Made by a program: the position numbers and the translations under genes. The notes below the pieces were generated by a model. It had not been told where the DNA came from. It ran no database searches and worked only from the letters and a program-made list of their open reading frames with translations. From NCBI GenBank assembly GCA_022701365.1, contig JAKUHH010000062.1:62001-126000 (forward strand): a DNA stretch of 64,000 bases. The letters are read 5' to 3'. Position 1 is the stretch's first letter. Each line of letters begins with the position of its first letter. The DNA comes from Mycocentrospora acerina (Eukaryota; Ascomycota; Dothideomycetes; Pleosporales). This document shows, in pieces, positions 24,486 to 34,374 of this stretch.

Positions 24486-24822
24486 TCTCTTGATCCGCTA
24501 CATTGTGACCTAGATTTCGGACCGAGTCGAGGCCAATTAAAATAGGGCTAGTAAGAGGTATGTTGGTGTTTAGCCAATCACGTAAGAAACATTTAACCAG
24601 CATTATGTTAATAAAATATTATATTACTAAATAGATACTAAGATTCTTAAGCGTTATTTTTTAGAACCTAGTTATAAGATCTACTTAGCAGAAGAGTAAC
24701 ACTTTCACTTATTCTATTTGTTTCACGTTGCTGTTAAGTTGCTAACACGCTAATTCCTAGCCCTATTATGATTAGCCTTTACTTAGGCTGAAATCCAGGT
24801 CACAGTGTAGCAGATCAAGGGA
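24486..24822. mobile_element. 337-bp MITE with ~85-bp terminal inverted repeats and TA target duplication
   Basis: The left end TCTCTTGATCCGCTACATTG and the reverse complement of the right end TCCCTTGATCTGCTACACTG match, and the match continues for about 85 bp to AATAGGGCTAG. Most differences in the first 30 bases are C/T or G/A. TA dinucleotides (24484-24485 and 24823-24824) flank it. The size, inverted repeats and TA duplication fit a non-autonomous Tc1/mariner (Fot1/pogo) derivative. It has no coding capacity. Confidence 0.8.
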
Positions 24823-25390
24823 TAAGTAGTGTTAATACTTCAATCAGGAAAAGATTACTTAAAATATAAATACACAGAAACTATATAGAAAGTATGTTTC
24901 TGTAATCTTAGTTATACTTCAATTTTTTTTTAAAAAGTGTTGTGTAATTAACAATAACAGTAGGATATTTTTTTCGAAAATGTGAAAATGAATTTTAAAA
25001 CATTTAACCTAAAATAGTATGTTATTTTAGTTGCAATTGTAGTGTTGTTTAAGGCTTTAATTATCTACTAAACAATCACTTTTAAATCTTAGAACTAATT
25101 TTAACTTTAACAATGTTAAGAAAAGGTATAACTTATATAACTAAGCTAATATAAAGAAAGTAATAATTAACAAAGTTTACTAGGCTTAATGTTAGGCTTT
25201 TCTTAGAGTAGTGTAATATCCTTCTTAGTTATATTAATTTTAATAATTGATAAAATTCGAATTCTTTTACACCGTTACTTATTCTTTTACAGTGTGCTAG
25301 ATTCTGTGCTAAGAAATTATTCATGTAACTGAATAAAGCAAACATAATTAAGAATTAGAAACCTATTTAAAAACTGCTATGTCTTAATTT
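24823..25390. other. AT-rich spacer
   Basis: I see no gene or repeat in this stretch between the MITE and the second 195-bp LTR. Confidence 0.5.
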
Positions 25391-25585
25391 TGTAATGGTC
25401 AGGCGCCCTGCCCTTGCTATTGATACTACGCAATAACCCCACTTATACCAAAAGGTAAGCACAAGAATACTTAAGCAAGTATTCTATGTGTAGTATAATA
25501 TATATAGTGCTAGATCTAGACTTTGCCGACTAGATGCTATAAGCGAGGTAAGCCACGTTGACTGTGCACGTGCTTAGTCGTTACA
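25391..25585 (-). repeat. 195-bp solo LTR, copy 2, with perfect target duplication
   Basis: It is the reverse complement of 24178-24372 with no difference seen. AATTT precedes it (25386-25390) and follows it (25586-25590), a perfect 5-bp target duplication, which shows it is an independent insertion and not the second end of one element. Confidence 0.85.
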
Positions 25586-27204
25586 AATTTAGTGTTATTA
25601 CTATGTGGCAGAAAAGGCATTGTAAAATATTAAAGGAAACTAAGTGTAGATAATATAGTAGGAAAAATGTTTATTTTATGTCTGCTTGAGGATACTCTAT
25701 TTAATATAAGAACAAGAATAAAATCTTCCATACAATTGTTGAAACTCTGACGCTTACCTAAATATCTATTTTTTCCCCAGCTTTCTAGATTGCTGTTATC
25801 TTTTTCACTTGGTTATATAAGAAAATCATTATTTTTCTTAACAGCCTGCATAATCTATTACATAGTAGTCTAGCAGATGAAATTGAAAACCATTACTATT
25901 GCAAGTAGTGTTTTTATGACCTAGTTTATTATATCTAAATTATTGCATTTTTGAACTAGTTATACTAAAAGCTACAAGAGACACTAATATACTTATAATC
26001 ATCAAGTTTTTCATAGCTATAAGTTAATTAAATTCTTCTTAATTTCTTACAGTAAATAGAATAGATATATATTTCCTTCAAAAGTAGCTTATTTTTTCTT
26101 CTTTAAATCTTCTCTAATTGCCTTATAAAGTAACTTATTATATATTGCTTTTTTTCTTGTGTTAGGTTCTATAAAAAATCATGACGTGTATATACATAGT
26201 AAGTTACTAGGTTTATAAAGATTTTGATTTTTAAGATTTTACTATTAAAATTTGATATTAGTAATCTTATGTTTTTATGTTATAATAAGAAAGAACAATT
26301 AAGAGCTTTAGGTAAAGTATTACTAAATATTCTATTATTAGATCAGTAAATCTAAAATGTGATATCCTATTTTGTTTTAGATATTAGAGCAGTATTGATC
26401 ATATCTCTATACTGTAGAAAAAAAAGATCACAACAATCTATTATTTATAACAATATTTAATACTTTTTTATTTTAATTAGTTTAGCATTCTTTAGAGACA
26501 TAAGGAGAGATGTTTTTAAGTGTTTAAATAAGCATCTGCTTTAACTACTGAAATTTATATATAGGTTGCTTCTTAGGCCTTTTATTTTCAGTATTTAGTT
26601 ATTAACTTTATACTATTTAATTATCAGTTTAGATAATTTCTGCGTCGTTATTTTAATAAAATTTAATTAGCTAGAATAATGTTCGTCAAATTTTTTGTTG
26701 CAGCATAGTTGCAGATAATCCTGCCTTCTTGCACTTCTTTTGCTTTAGTTAGTAGTTCTTTATATTTTTTTTAGTTTGTTATCTACGCTTTGCTGTACAA
26801 CATCTTAAAACACTCTAATACCCTACTAAATTAGATTTGTTACCTCTCTTTTTAGATAGTAGAGGATAGGGATAATCTTTTGTAAATTTTTTAATTGTTT
26901 TTATAATTTTTTTTGCATAAAATTTACTAATTATTATTTACTTGCTCTTTGTTTTATGTTTACTTTTATTACTACCTTTAGTTCTGCTATTAATATAGTT
27001 TTTTTCCAGCTTTTTTTGTACTGCACTTTTAGTATTATTCCTTTATTTTTTTAGTTTTTTAGTGTATTTAGTTACTTTCAATCTGTATTAGCCTTATTAT
27101 CTGCGTTACAATCATTTGCTCACTTAGTCTACTATTTAAATTTTACTTTAATTATCTTTCTTTCTTCTCCTTTTCATATCAATAGTAGGCTACAAGAGTT
27201 GCTT
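25586..27204. other. AT-rich spacer
   Basis: Extremely AT-rich and T-rich; no open frame or RNA gene is supported. Confidence 0.5.
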
Positions 27205-27483
27205 TGACGTCTATAACGTCGCGTCCAAGCTTACCCCTAAGTTATTTAATACTTATCTAAAAGCTACATGCTACGTACTTACTCTAGATTGTAATCCCTA
27301 AGAAAGAGGTGTATAAAGGTACATGCCATAAACCTTTCTAGAATTAGTTTTATATCTTTTTGTACAAGGCCTATAGGTGTAGAGACTAGTAAATTTAGTT
27401 TACTAGTCCTAGCACTCCTATATGCCTCGCAGTGGACATTTAGACCCTATTCGGATTACTGTCTTCTTACCTGCGTCGTTACA
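27205..27483 (-). repeat. ~279-bp Ty3/gypsy-type LTR, minus orientation, least RIP-worn copy
   Basis: On the minus strand it starts TGTAACGACGCAGGTAAGAAG and ends around GACGTTATAGACGTCA. It matches 5972-6242 and 13086-13359. It keeps several CpG sites that are lost in the other copies, so it is probably younger or less exposed to RIP. The left boundary is inferred from alignment with the other two copies; no target duplication was found. Confidence 0.7.
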
Positions 27484-27506
27484 GTTACTTTCTCTATAGT
27501 CTAATA

Positions 27507-27623
27507 GGGCTCTAGAAATTAGAGGAGAGACTGTCTGATGTATGTTAGGATAGTATCTGATGAAATATTAATGCCGCAGGCGTTGGAGTAGACGCGCTGA
27601 AATTGGCAAAGTTGGTGTTCTTT
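27507..27623 (-). repeat. copy B of the ~115-bp inverted repeat pair
   Basis: Reverse complement of 5373-5486. It lies just upstream, in element orientation, of the LTR at 27205-27483, while in copy A about 490 bp containing a chromodomain relic separates it from the LTR. Confidence 0.75.
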
Positions 27624-28091
27624 TCTCTTGAATTAATTCAAATGTTATAAAATCCTTCCTAAAGCTTTAGATTCTATTATATTCCTACAGTTTTTAATAA
27701 TCTTGCTTTATCAAATTTTTTCCTCGAATTATCTGAATATTGGATCTAAGTACAGACCGTATATAGTATAAATAATTCTTAATTAAACTAGATTATCCAT
27801 AATATTTAGCCTTACATTAATTAAGCCTTACATCTCGTCTTTTAGTTGAATTGCCTAACATTATGCCTATATTAGATAAGAGCTATTACTTCACAGGATA
27901 CCTATCTAGACTTGTACGTGTGGCTAATCTGTGATAAAGAGTCTGTGCGACGAATAAACTTTTAACTAGCGACTGTAATTCAGAATTCTTTTAATTCTGA
28001 TACTATTATAGGCTAAGGATTATACAGATACTATCATACTGTGTGACGAAGCTCTGTCTTACAAAGTTAAATTCCTTTCCTACTACGTTTC
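27624..28091. other. spacer at the right edge of the repeat block
   Basis: AT-rich sequence with no supported feature. Confidence 0.5.
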
Positions 28092-28370
28092 TGTCAGAAC
28101 ACAGCTCTATTTCACTGTGCCATGCAAGCCAAAAAGGTACTTTAATCTATCATCTGATAGATCCTGGAATAGAACAGTACATATCCTCAGGTTGAACCAC
28201 TTCCTGACAGTTTTTCCTGCATTTATTTGTAAGATGTCTTCTCCCCATCTTTCCTAACACTCCCTTAACACTTACTTTTCATAAATGTTACTGTGGATGT
28301 TTCATCTCCTGGAACAACGTAGTAAAAATACTCTGAAGCACATAAATTCCACTTTTCTTAGTATCAAAGC
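28092..28370 (+). repeat. LTR (~260 bp) followed by an initiator-tRNA primer-binding site
   Basis: The LTR is read as TGTCAGAACACAG (28092) to ATAAATTCCA (28351). Six bases later TTAGTATCAAAGC (28358-28370) follows, the standard Met-initiator-tRNA primer-binding site TTGGTATCAGAGC with two G-to-A changes. This is the 5' end of a truncated LTR retrotransposon. The first ~95 bp of the LTR recur as a direct repeat at 30400-30492, on the other side of the small secreted protein gene. Confidence 0.65.
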
Positions 28371-28941
28371 TGGCAGCAGCAAAAATGATAAGTCTTAAAG
28401 TATTTCTAAAATACTAAGAGGTAAGTAACTTTTTGATCAGTAATCTTTCAAAAGGCATCTCTACGACTTAGAAAAACTTAAGGACCCCAGTTGTTTAGAT
28501 TAGTAACTGAACTACCTTCTTGAATGGGATTAGGTAATATTGCTAAGGATTGGCACCCTTCCAAGTTTTCACAGGCATGCTCTATAGCTAGCCCAGACTT
28601 AGAATTTTGACATTCTAATTAGGAAAAAGCCTAGCCACATCGCAATGATCGTCCAATACAATATTTATAGTCATTCGCAGTTGCCGAATATAGTTATCTG
28701 ATCACATTAATATTCTGATTAAGTTATGCAATGAAGTACAGCTTAGAATCTGCTATATGCTGAGAAATGTATTTAAAGAGCAATATAGTTCCTCAAACGG
28801 TTTTTCGAACACAACTAAGATAACGCACTCACTGCGCTTATTAGACACATCACGCTCAGCACGAATATCTTTTGTTTTACGTAACAGAACATCCAAAAAA
28901 CCAAACCCTATCTCTTCCCAAAAATTTACGTCAACGCCATC
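28371..28941. other. truncated element remnant and promoter of the secreted-protein gene
   Basis: The left part continues the decayed element. The right part must contain the promoter of the gene at 28942; no distinct TATA box was identified. Confidence 0.4.
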
Positions 28942-29388
28942 ATGCACTTCGCAAATTCTCTTATCAGCCTCCTGGCCCTTACTCTCCCTGTCACTGCAGA
29001 CTTCTATCTTACGACCTTCACCTGCTCGGCAACACAAGGTGGCTTTCCAGGTGGGAATAATCCGGTTATTTGGGGTAAAAGCGTTGCCGTTGCGCCACAG
29101 GGTTACAACTGCGGCAACTTGATGGGTGGGAGCAATGGCGTGGTCAACTTTGATGGAGGAGCCCTCCAAAGAAATCAGAACTTCGGCTTATCCAACTTTT
29201 GCAGCACCAATCTCGACCTCTATCCAGATGGTAGTGGATCCTATCGTGTATATTACCGAGGGGGTGATGGCACTGTCATTGGCAACTGTAATCGATATGC
29301 AAGGTCTTTGGCTTGTTCGTTCTTTGGAGGTGGCTGTGAGGCACAAGGCGCAGTCACGCTTTTGTGCTCCACCGGAATTTGTACCTGA
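28942..29388 (+). CDS. small secreted cysteine-rich protein, effector candidate, 148 aa
   Basis: The frame starts with a clear signal peptide, MHFANSLISLLALTLPVTA, with likely cleavage after Ala19. The mature protein is about 129 residues, Gly- and Asn-rich, and has eight cysteines at 28, 57, 87, 116, 125, 132, 142 and 147, which could form four disulfides. There is no membrane segment and no known catalytic motif. Size, secretion signal, even cysteine number and position between LTR fragments at the edge of an AT-rich block match the profile of fungal secreted effectors or surface-active small proteins. The function is unknown and I cannot assign a family. The gene is intronless, and GC content rises sharply over the frame compared with its flanks. 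Confidence 0.75.
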   Translation: MHFANSLISLLALTLPVTADFYLTTFTCSATQGGFPGGNNPVIWGKSVAVAPQGYNCGNLMGGSNGVVNFDGGALQRNQNFGLSNFCSTNLDLYPDGSGSYRVYYRGGDGTVIGNCNRYARSLACSFFGGGCEAQGAVTLLCSTGICT

Positions 29389-30399
29389 GGGAGGGAGCGT
29401 TGGAGGGAATGGGCCAAGGGAATTGAGGCAACCTGACGACTAGAGAATCAATTGGAGAGATGGAAGGGCATAGTGTAAGAGGAACAGAAAAATATAGGAA
29501 AACTCTCATCTGTGACAATTGTGCTATGAATACCGTCGTGACTGTGTGAATTGACTTTCGGAAAGAAAGTCCTGAGCCACGAACGAGATGTGTCCTTATG
29601 GGACAAAAATACTTGGATGATGAAGGTTACAAATCTTGAACAGGGTAGAAAGTATATGAGTGCTGCCTTCACTTAGTTCCGCAGCTCATCAAGATCATTG
29701 GGCATCATTATCTTCCATCCTATATTGATAGTGAATTCACGAAAGGTTATGAAAGCCTTGCAAGTCTTGACGATTCTTTTCTTTTTAAGTAAATGTTAGA
29801 GAATGAGATCTGTTAGAGGGTGTGAGGATGTGATGATATGTGATACTTAATGAAGATCTCCTCCTCGTACAGTACGAGATACTGTTGGCCTTCCGCCTTC
29901 TTTTCTATTGAGGGTCGTCCGCTAGTATGGTAATGGAGTGTAGAATGTGGGACAATGCCATGATCTGCAAGAGCACAATATGATTCAGGCAAGCCAGGAG
30001 GTACACCACGCAATAATACTTGACTGGCTCTATCCATTTAATCCTACTAGGATGGTGGGGCCTTGTACTGTGAACTAGACGACTGACTGCAACAGAGGTC
30101 CAGTGGGTACATGCGAAGGTTCGAAAACATGCTATTTATAGCCGATAACATTTTGAAGCCAGCGTCCTGCCTGTTAGTGTCTCTTTTGCAGTCTTCAATC
30201 CTATATGTGTCAAGGGAAGAGTAAACAAGTTAACTTGACGAATGTTTTCCTATGCCACCTTCTAAATATAGTAATGGTAATGTAAGTGCAAGATAAGGAT
30301 TATAGATAATATTTGATTTTTGTACATATAAGATTTTAAGCCAGCATAGTAAGAAATCATGGCATTTAAAATTTCATTTGCTTTTTAAGATTTCTTTCT
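29389..30399. other. intergenic
   Basis: This is the 3' region of the secreted-protein gene and spacer. Open frames on the minus strand here have no recognisable protein features. No feature is supported. Confidence 0.5.
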
Positions 30400-30492
30400 T
30401 GTCAAGACACAGCTCTATTCTATTGTGTCATACAAGCCAAAAAGGTACCAAAATCTATTATCTGATAAATCCTGGAATTGAACAGCACATAT
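30400..30492 (+). repeat. partial LTR, direct repeat of 28092-28185
   Basis: TGTCAAGACACAGCTCTATT through CCTGGAATTGAACAGCACATAT matches 28092-28185 at roughly 85%, most differences C/T or G/A. The rest of the LTR is not recognisable. Confidence 0.7.
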
Positions 30493-30818
30493 ATCTGTGT
30501 GTAAAACCCCTCCATGAAATTTATTTTAACTCTTTATGAATCTCTTAAGAGCTATTTTTAATAACACAGTTTAATTTTTCTACTTTGTTATAGATAAAAT
30601 TCTTTTTGTAAAGAGACTTTATTTTATTTACAAGAAGATTGGAAAAAGAAGTAAGAAGATTATATTGAAATATAAATAAAGATTCTACTTCTTTATATTA
30701 TTAAACAAAAAGCACAACTAGATTAAGATTTTTAGATTATTTAATTTAAATATCTAAAAAACTTGTAAAAATTTCCTTCTTTCCCTTAGTTATATGTAAT
30801 ATCAGATCTAAAATTGAA

Positions 30819-30935
30819 TGTCGGCCTACACTTGTTTGAGCACGTGTGCAAGCTTGTAAGCACTCAATTACTTTAAAGTCTCCAAGTCTTACACTCCTAA
30901 TAATACAACAAAATTCTCCTAATTATTCCCTCACA
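30819..30935 (+). repeat. diverged copia-type LTR relic (~117 bp)
   Basis: TGTCGGCCTACAC to CTCACA aligns with the minus-strand reading of the 129-bp LTRs at 6285-6413 and 11921-12049, best over ACACTCCTAATAATACAACA. It is shorter through small deletions and has no clear target duplication. Confidence 0.65.
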
Positions 30936-32015
30936 ACAATCATCGTTTCCTGACTATTTGATAGCCAAATTTATTGGCTCCCGCGTAGTCAACTAAAGAG
31001 CAGAGTCACATCGCATTTATGATTATCACCTTGAACAACGGAAAATTGTACTATGATTACTGCTGGGGCTACTTCTCATGATTTGGAAATTTTTGCTCGC
31101 TAGCTTTGCGAAGAATCCTTATTTCATACAAATTCACTGCCTCCCTCGGCTTTTGAGCAAGGATCTGCATTCGCAGCAGGCTCTCCTACGAATCTACATC
31201 AAGGAATCTTTATGCTCGATTAGTCATTTGCTTGATGATTGCCCTTTTCTACTCTACTAAATCATGCACGTGGTAATATATGACTGTTACTTGGTTACGC
31301 ACAACCCTAACTGATTGAAAAGTGAAGTTAAATTTTCAGGACATAGTATTCGTTTCACCTTTCCGATAGCAAATTCATTCAAATCATCTTAAATTAGATT
31401 TTTTAAGGTTGTTTTGTTAACTATGATTAGATCTGATACTCAAATTATCCTAAGTTTAGGAGCGATTCTCTATGATTTAGCTATCAAGTATGCGAGCAAG
31501 CAATCACTCCGCGGCGAAGAAATATTGTTGCACTATAAATACAAGAGCTCCAGTTCCATGGTGAACATATTGACAGGTTAAATTCTTACAGCATTGGCAT
31601 CCAGAGGGTGATGACCGCTGTCTTGCCAAGTCAATCGCTCAGTCTTTTGGTCAGCTTCGGCAAATTAAAAGTTATCCCGTGATTGTAAGGTCACAATCCT
31701 TATTTTGACGCTGCACTGTAAACTTCGAAAATGGTCCGCTCATATTCATGAGCTCGTTAATTACTTATCAAGATTTTGTTCATGCGGACTCTTATTGACC
31801 CCGCAAAGTCGGAACCTATTTGGGTCCGCAGGCCGCAACCCAAATTACCAACCTTTGCTTTACTAATTACTCTCACTGTACCTGTTGTTTCATCGCAGGA
31901 ATGCACAGCCAATATCTCTATTAACATAATTCTACAAGTACTTAAGAAGTGCATCCGACCTAGCAAATATAAATAAATCATCTTCTCCTGTGCATTTTGA
32001 TTAATTACAAGTCAC
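30936..32015. other. intergenic upstream of the NmrA-like gene
   Basis: No gene is supported. The last 100 bases should contain the promoter of the gene at 32016. Confidence 0.5.
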
Positions 32016-33071
32016 ATGTCTTCTGTCATTGCTATTGCCGGGGGAACCGGGAAACTTGGCCGCGCCATTGTCGAGTCCATTGTGAGCAGCGGCAGGTTCC
32101 AAGTGCTCGTACTTGCTCGTGAAGTAACAATTTGAGTCTGCTATATTTGAGCATTAACTAACAAGCACGTTGCAGGCGAGTGAATCAAAATCCAAGGAAC
32201 TCGGAGCAAAAGTGCTTGCCATAGACTACAATGATGTAAACTCTATTGTCCGCAGTCTGGAGGATAACAATGTCGATACCGTCATTTCAACTCTCGGCTC
32301 AATGTCTGGACCAGATCCTGAATTGGCACTTATTGAAGCCGCGGACAAGTCAACAGTGACCAAGCGTTACATCCCGAGTGCCTGGGGAATTAAGTGTACG
32401 TCCGAGTAAGTAACCCGATTCCTACTTTGGACGAGTGGAACATGTGACTGATTGTGCCGATTTGCAGGGTCGCCGCAATCTTTCCCATTGCCGAGAATAA
32501 GATTAAGGTCTTGAAAGCCCTGGAAGCTACTTCTCTTGAATACACATCCGTTAACAACGGATTCTTCCTTGACTACTACGTTGTGCCGCATGTCAAGTCA
32601 TATCTCGAGGGCATAACGCTGGCTATTGATATCGCCAACAAAGCGGCTGCCATCCCTGGATCCGGCAACGTTCCCATTGTGTTCAGTTATAGCTATGATA
32701 TTGGCAAATTCGTTGTCGCTCTCCTTGCTCAGTCAAGTTGGAACGACAAGGAATCATACATCATTGGCGATAAGCTTACCTTGAACGAATTTCTCGCCAT
32801 TGCTGAGGAGGCCAGAGGCTCCAAGTTCGATACCACATATGATTCGATGGACACTCTTAAGACCTTCCAGGTCACCGAACTCCCAGCACACACATCTTTG
32901 TACTCTGTGTTTCCGAAAGAGCAGCTTCAGGGCATGTGTGCGATATTTGGCATCTTGTTTGAGCAAGGCCACTTTGATTTCAAGCCGGAAAACTCTTTGA
33001 ATAATACGTTCCCAGACATCAAGACAAGGAAGGTTAAAGATTTGGTTGAGGAAGCATGGAAGGGAAGATGA
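32016..33071 (+). CDS. NmrA-like / isoflavone-reductase-like NAD(P)-binding protein, 3 exons
   Basis: Exons 32016-32123, 32176-32405 and 32468-33071 give 313 residues with introns of 52 and 62 nt. The start MSSVIAIAGGTGKLGRAIV carries the Gly-x-x-Gly-x-x-Gly dinucleotide motif of an atypical short-chain-dehydrogenase Rossmann fold. VDTVISTLGS, then KRYIPSAWG and later SVNNGFFLDYYV are typical of the NmrA/PCBER/isoflavone reductase group. Members are NAD(P)H-dependent reductases of small aromatic molecules or redox-sensing regulators such as NmrA. Here the residue after RYIPSAWG is not the Lys seen in active plant phenylpropanoid reductases, so a sensor role or other substrate is possible. It is cytosolic, with no signal peptide. 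It stands alone, with no neighbouring pathway gene. Confidence 0.85.
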
Positions 33072-34374
33072 ATCCTAAATTTGTTTCCATAGTAGATAGA
33101 CGAGCCCGAGGTGTGGACTGGTACGCGATACGGCAGGCCAGGGCAACTTGGAAATAGCAGTCGAATGCCTATAGTTTTTTCTTTGCGATGTTCTCCAATG
33201 AGCTTGCGCGTGTTGCGCATTTGATCCTTGACAGCGACCGGTGTAGAACAGACTTTGTATATGTGCACTTGCGAAAGTGGAACATTGATAACGACGTTTG
33301 CAACGTAAGTACAACTGCGAACCATGTAAACATCAACGCTACCTCACTAGGGGTGTCGACCTGCAATCCCTTGACCAGCGAAGCCTGTGACTTTGCGTGG
33401 TATGTGGCGTTACATGCAACTGCTTTGTCATGCTTAATTTCCAAGGGTTGCGTGTGCGACGGCAGGCAGCGAGGGCGAGATGAGACGAGGGAAGGCGCGA
33501 TACTGGAAGGCGCGACGAGGCGGAAAATCTTCCGCGACAGATGCCACATTTTGGATCGACGCAGCGTTGAGCAATGCATATGAAGCCTTCTGGACGCAGA
33601 CGGCGCGTGTGCGATGCAGCGAGCTCTCGTCGTCGTCGCGGCGATGTGCTCGAATGTTCGGCGACAAAGCCAGGTCACGACATGACCAGCTCGCGGTTAT
33701 CATAGGCTACAACGTGCTAGGGGCGTGCACCTGTATCGTCTTGTGCAAAAGTAAGTGTGGGCGACGCGACTTTCGACGCGTGTTGGAAGACGCACATTAA
33801 AGGCGCGTTCTGCCAAGGCGCGTTCTGCCAAGGCGCACAATATCTAGATGAGGGCTCAATCACGGTTGATCTAAACGTACAACTATCAACATGACTAAAA
33901 ATTGCCGCTTGGGCAGCGCTAGGACCTCAGGTATATGGTGACGGTTTTGCGCGTTCCAGTCAATGTGCAAATGCATTGCTTTCCTCAGACGCGCGCTTTG
34001 ACGGGCTTTCACCTTTACCGTGGATGCCAGCTGAATATCTTCAATACCCCGGCTTTCACATATGACAGCTGAAAAGCATAAACTTACTCTGTAAAGCCGG
34101 CAGGATGAAGAAGAAGTCGCTTAGGTGGAAATAGAAAACGTCTCCACAGTACCATGATGAAGTCATATTCGTCTTGAATGTACAACGCTAACCAAGCCAC
34201 ATGCGAACCTTTCTCCAATGACAATTGAGAGCGGCGCGGGGTAGCAGTCAACTTTCTCTGATAACAACATCTCCCTGTGGCTCTCTCTTTTCCAAAAGTT
34301 TAGGTGCCACATTAACCTGGAAAAGGACATCAGCGACTATAGAATAGACGATCATCCCCTTCTTCATTTTCAGC
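33072..34374. other. intergenic, GC-richer, with a short tandem repeat
   Basis: Around 33440-33720 GC content is high and open frames exist on both strands, but none has recognisable protein character. At 33800-33829 a 15-bp unit AAGGCGCGTTCTGCC occurs twice, with the start of a third copy. The right end holds the promoter of the 34375 gene (pyrimidine-rich stretch near 34270-34300). Confidence 0.5.

Noticed and set aside
24178..25585. The two 195-bp repeats as terminal inverted repeats of one DNA transposon
   Set aside because: Copy 2 has its own perfect 5-bp target duplication, each copy has TG...CA ends, and the interior has no transposase, so two solo LTRs fit better.
13086..27483. LTRs at 13086-13359 and 27205-27483 as the two ends of one element
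   Set aside because: They are strongly diverged from each other, 14 kb apart, and a host-type gene and other elements lie between; they are separate insertions.
33188..33800. Several long overlapping frames in the GC-rich intergenic patch
   Set aside because: They result from high GC and lack of stops on both strands; Arg/Ser-rich without motifs.
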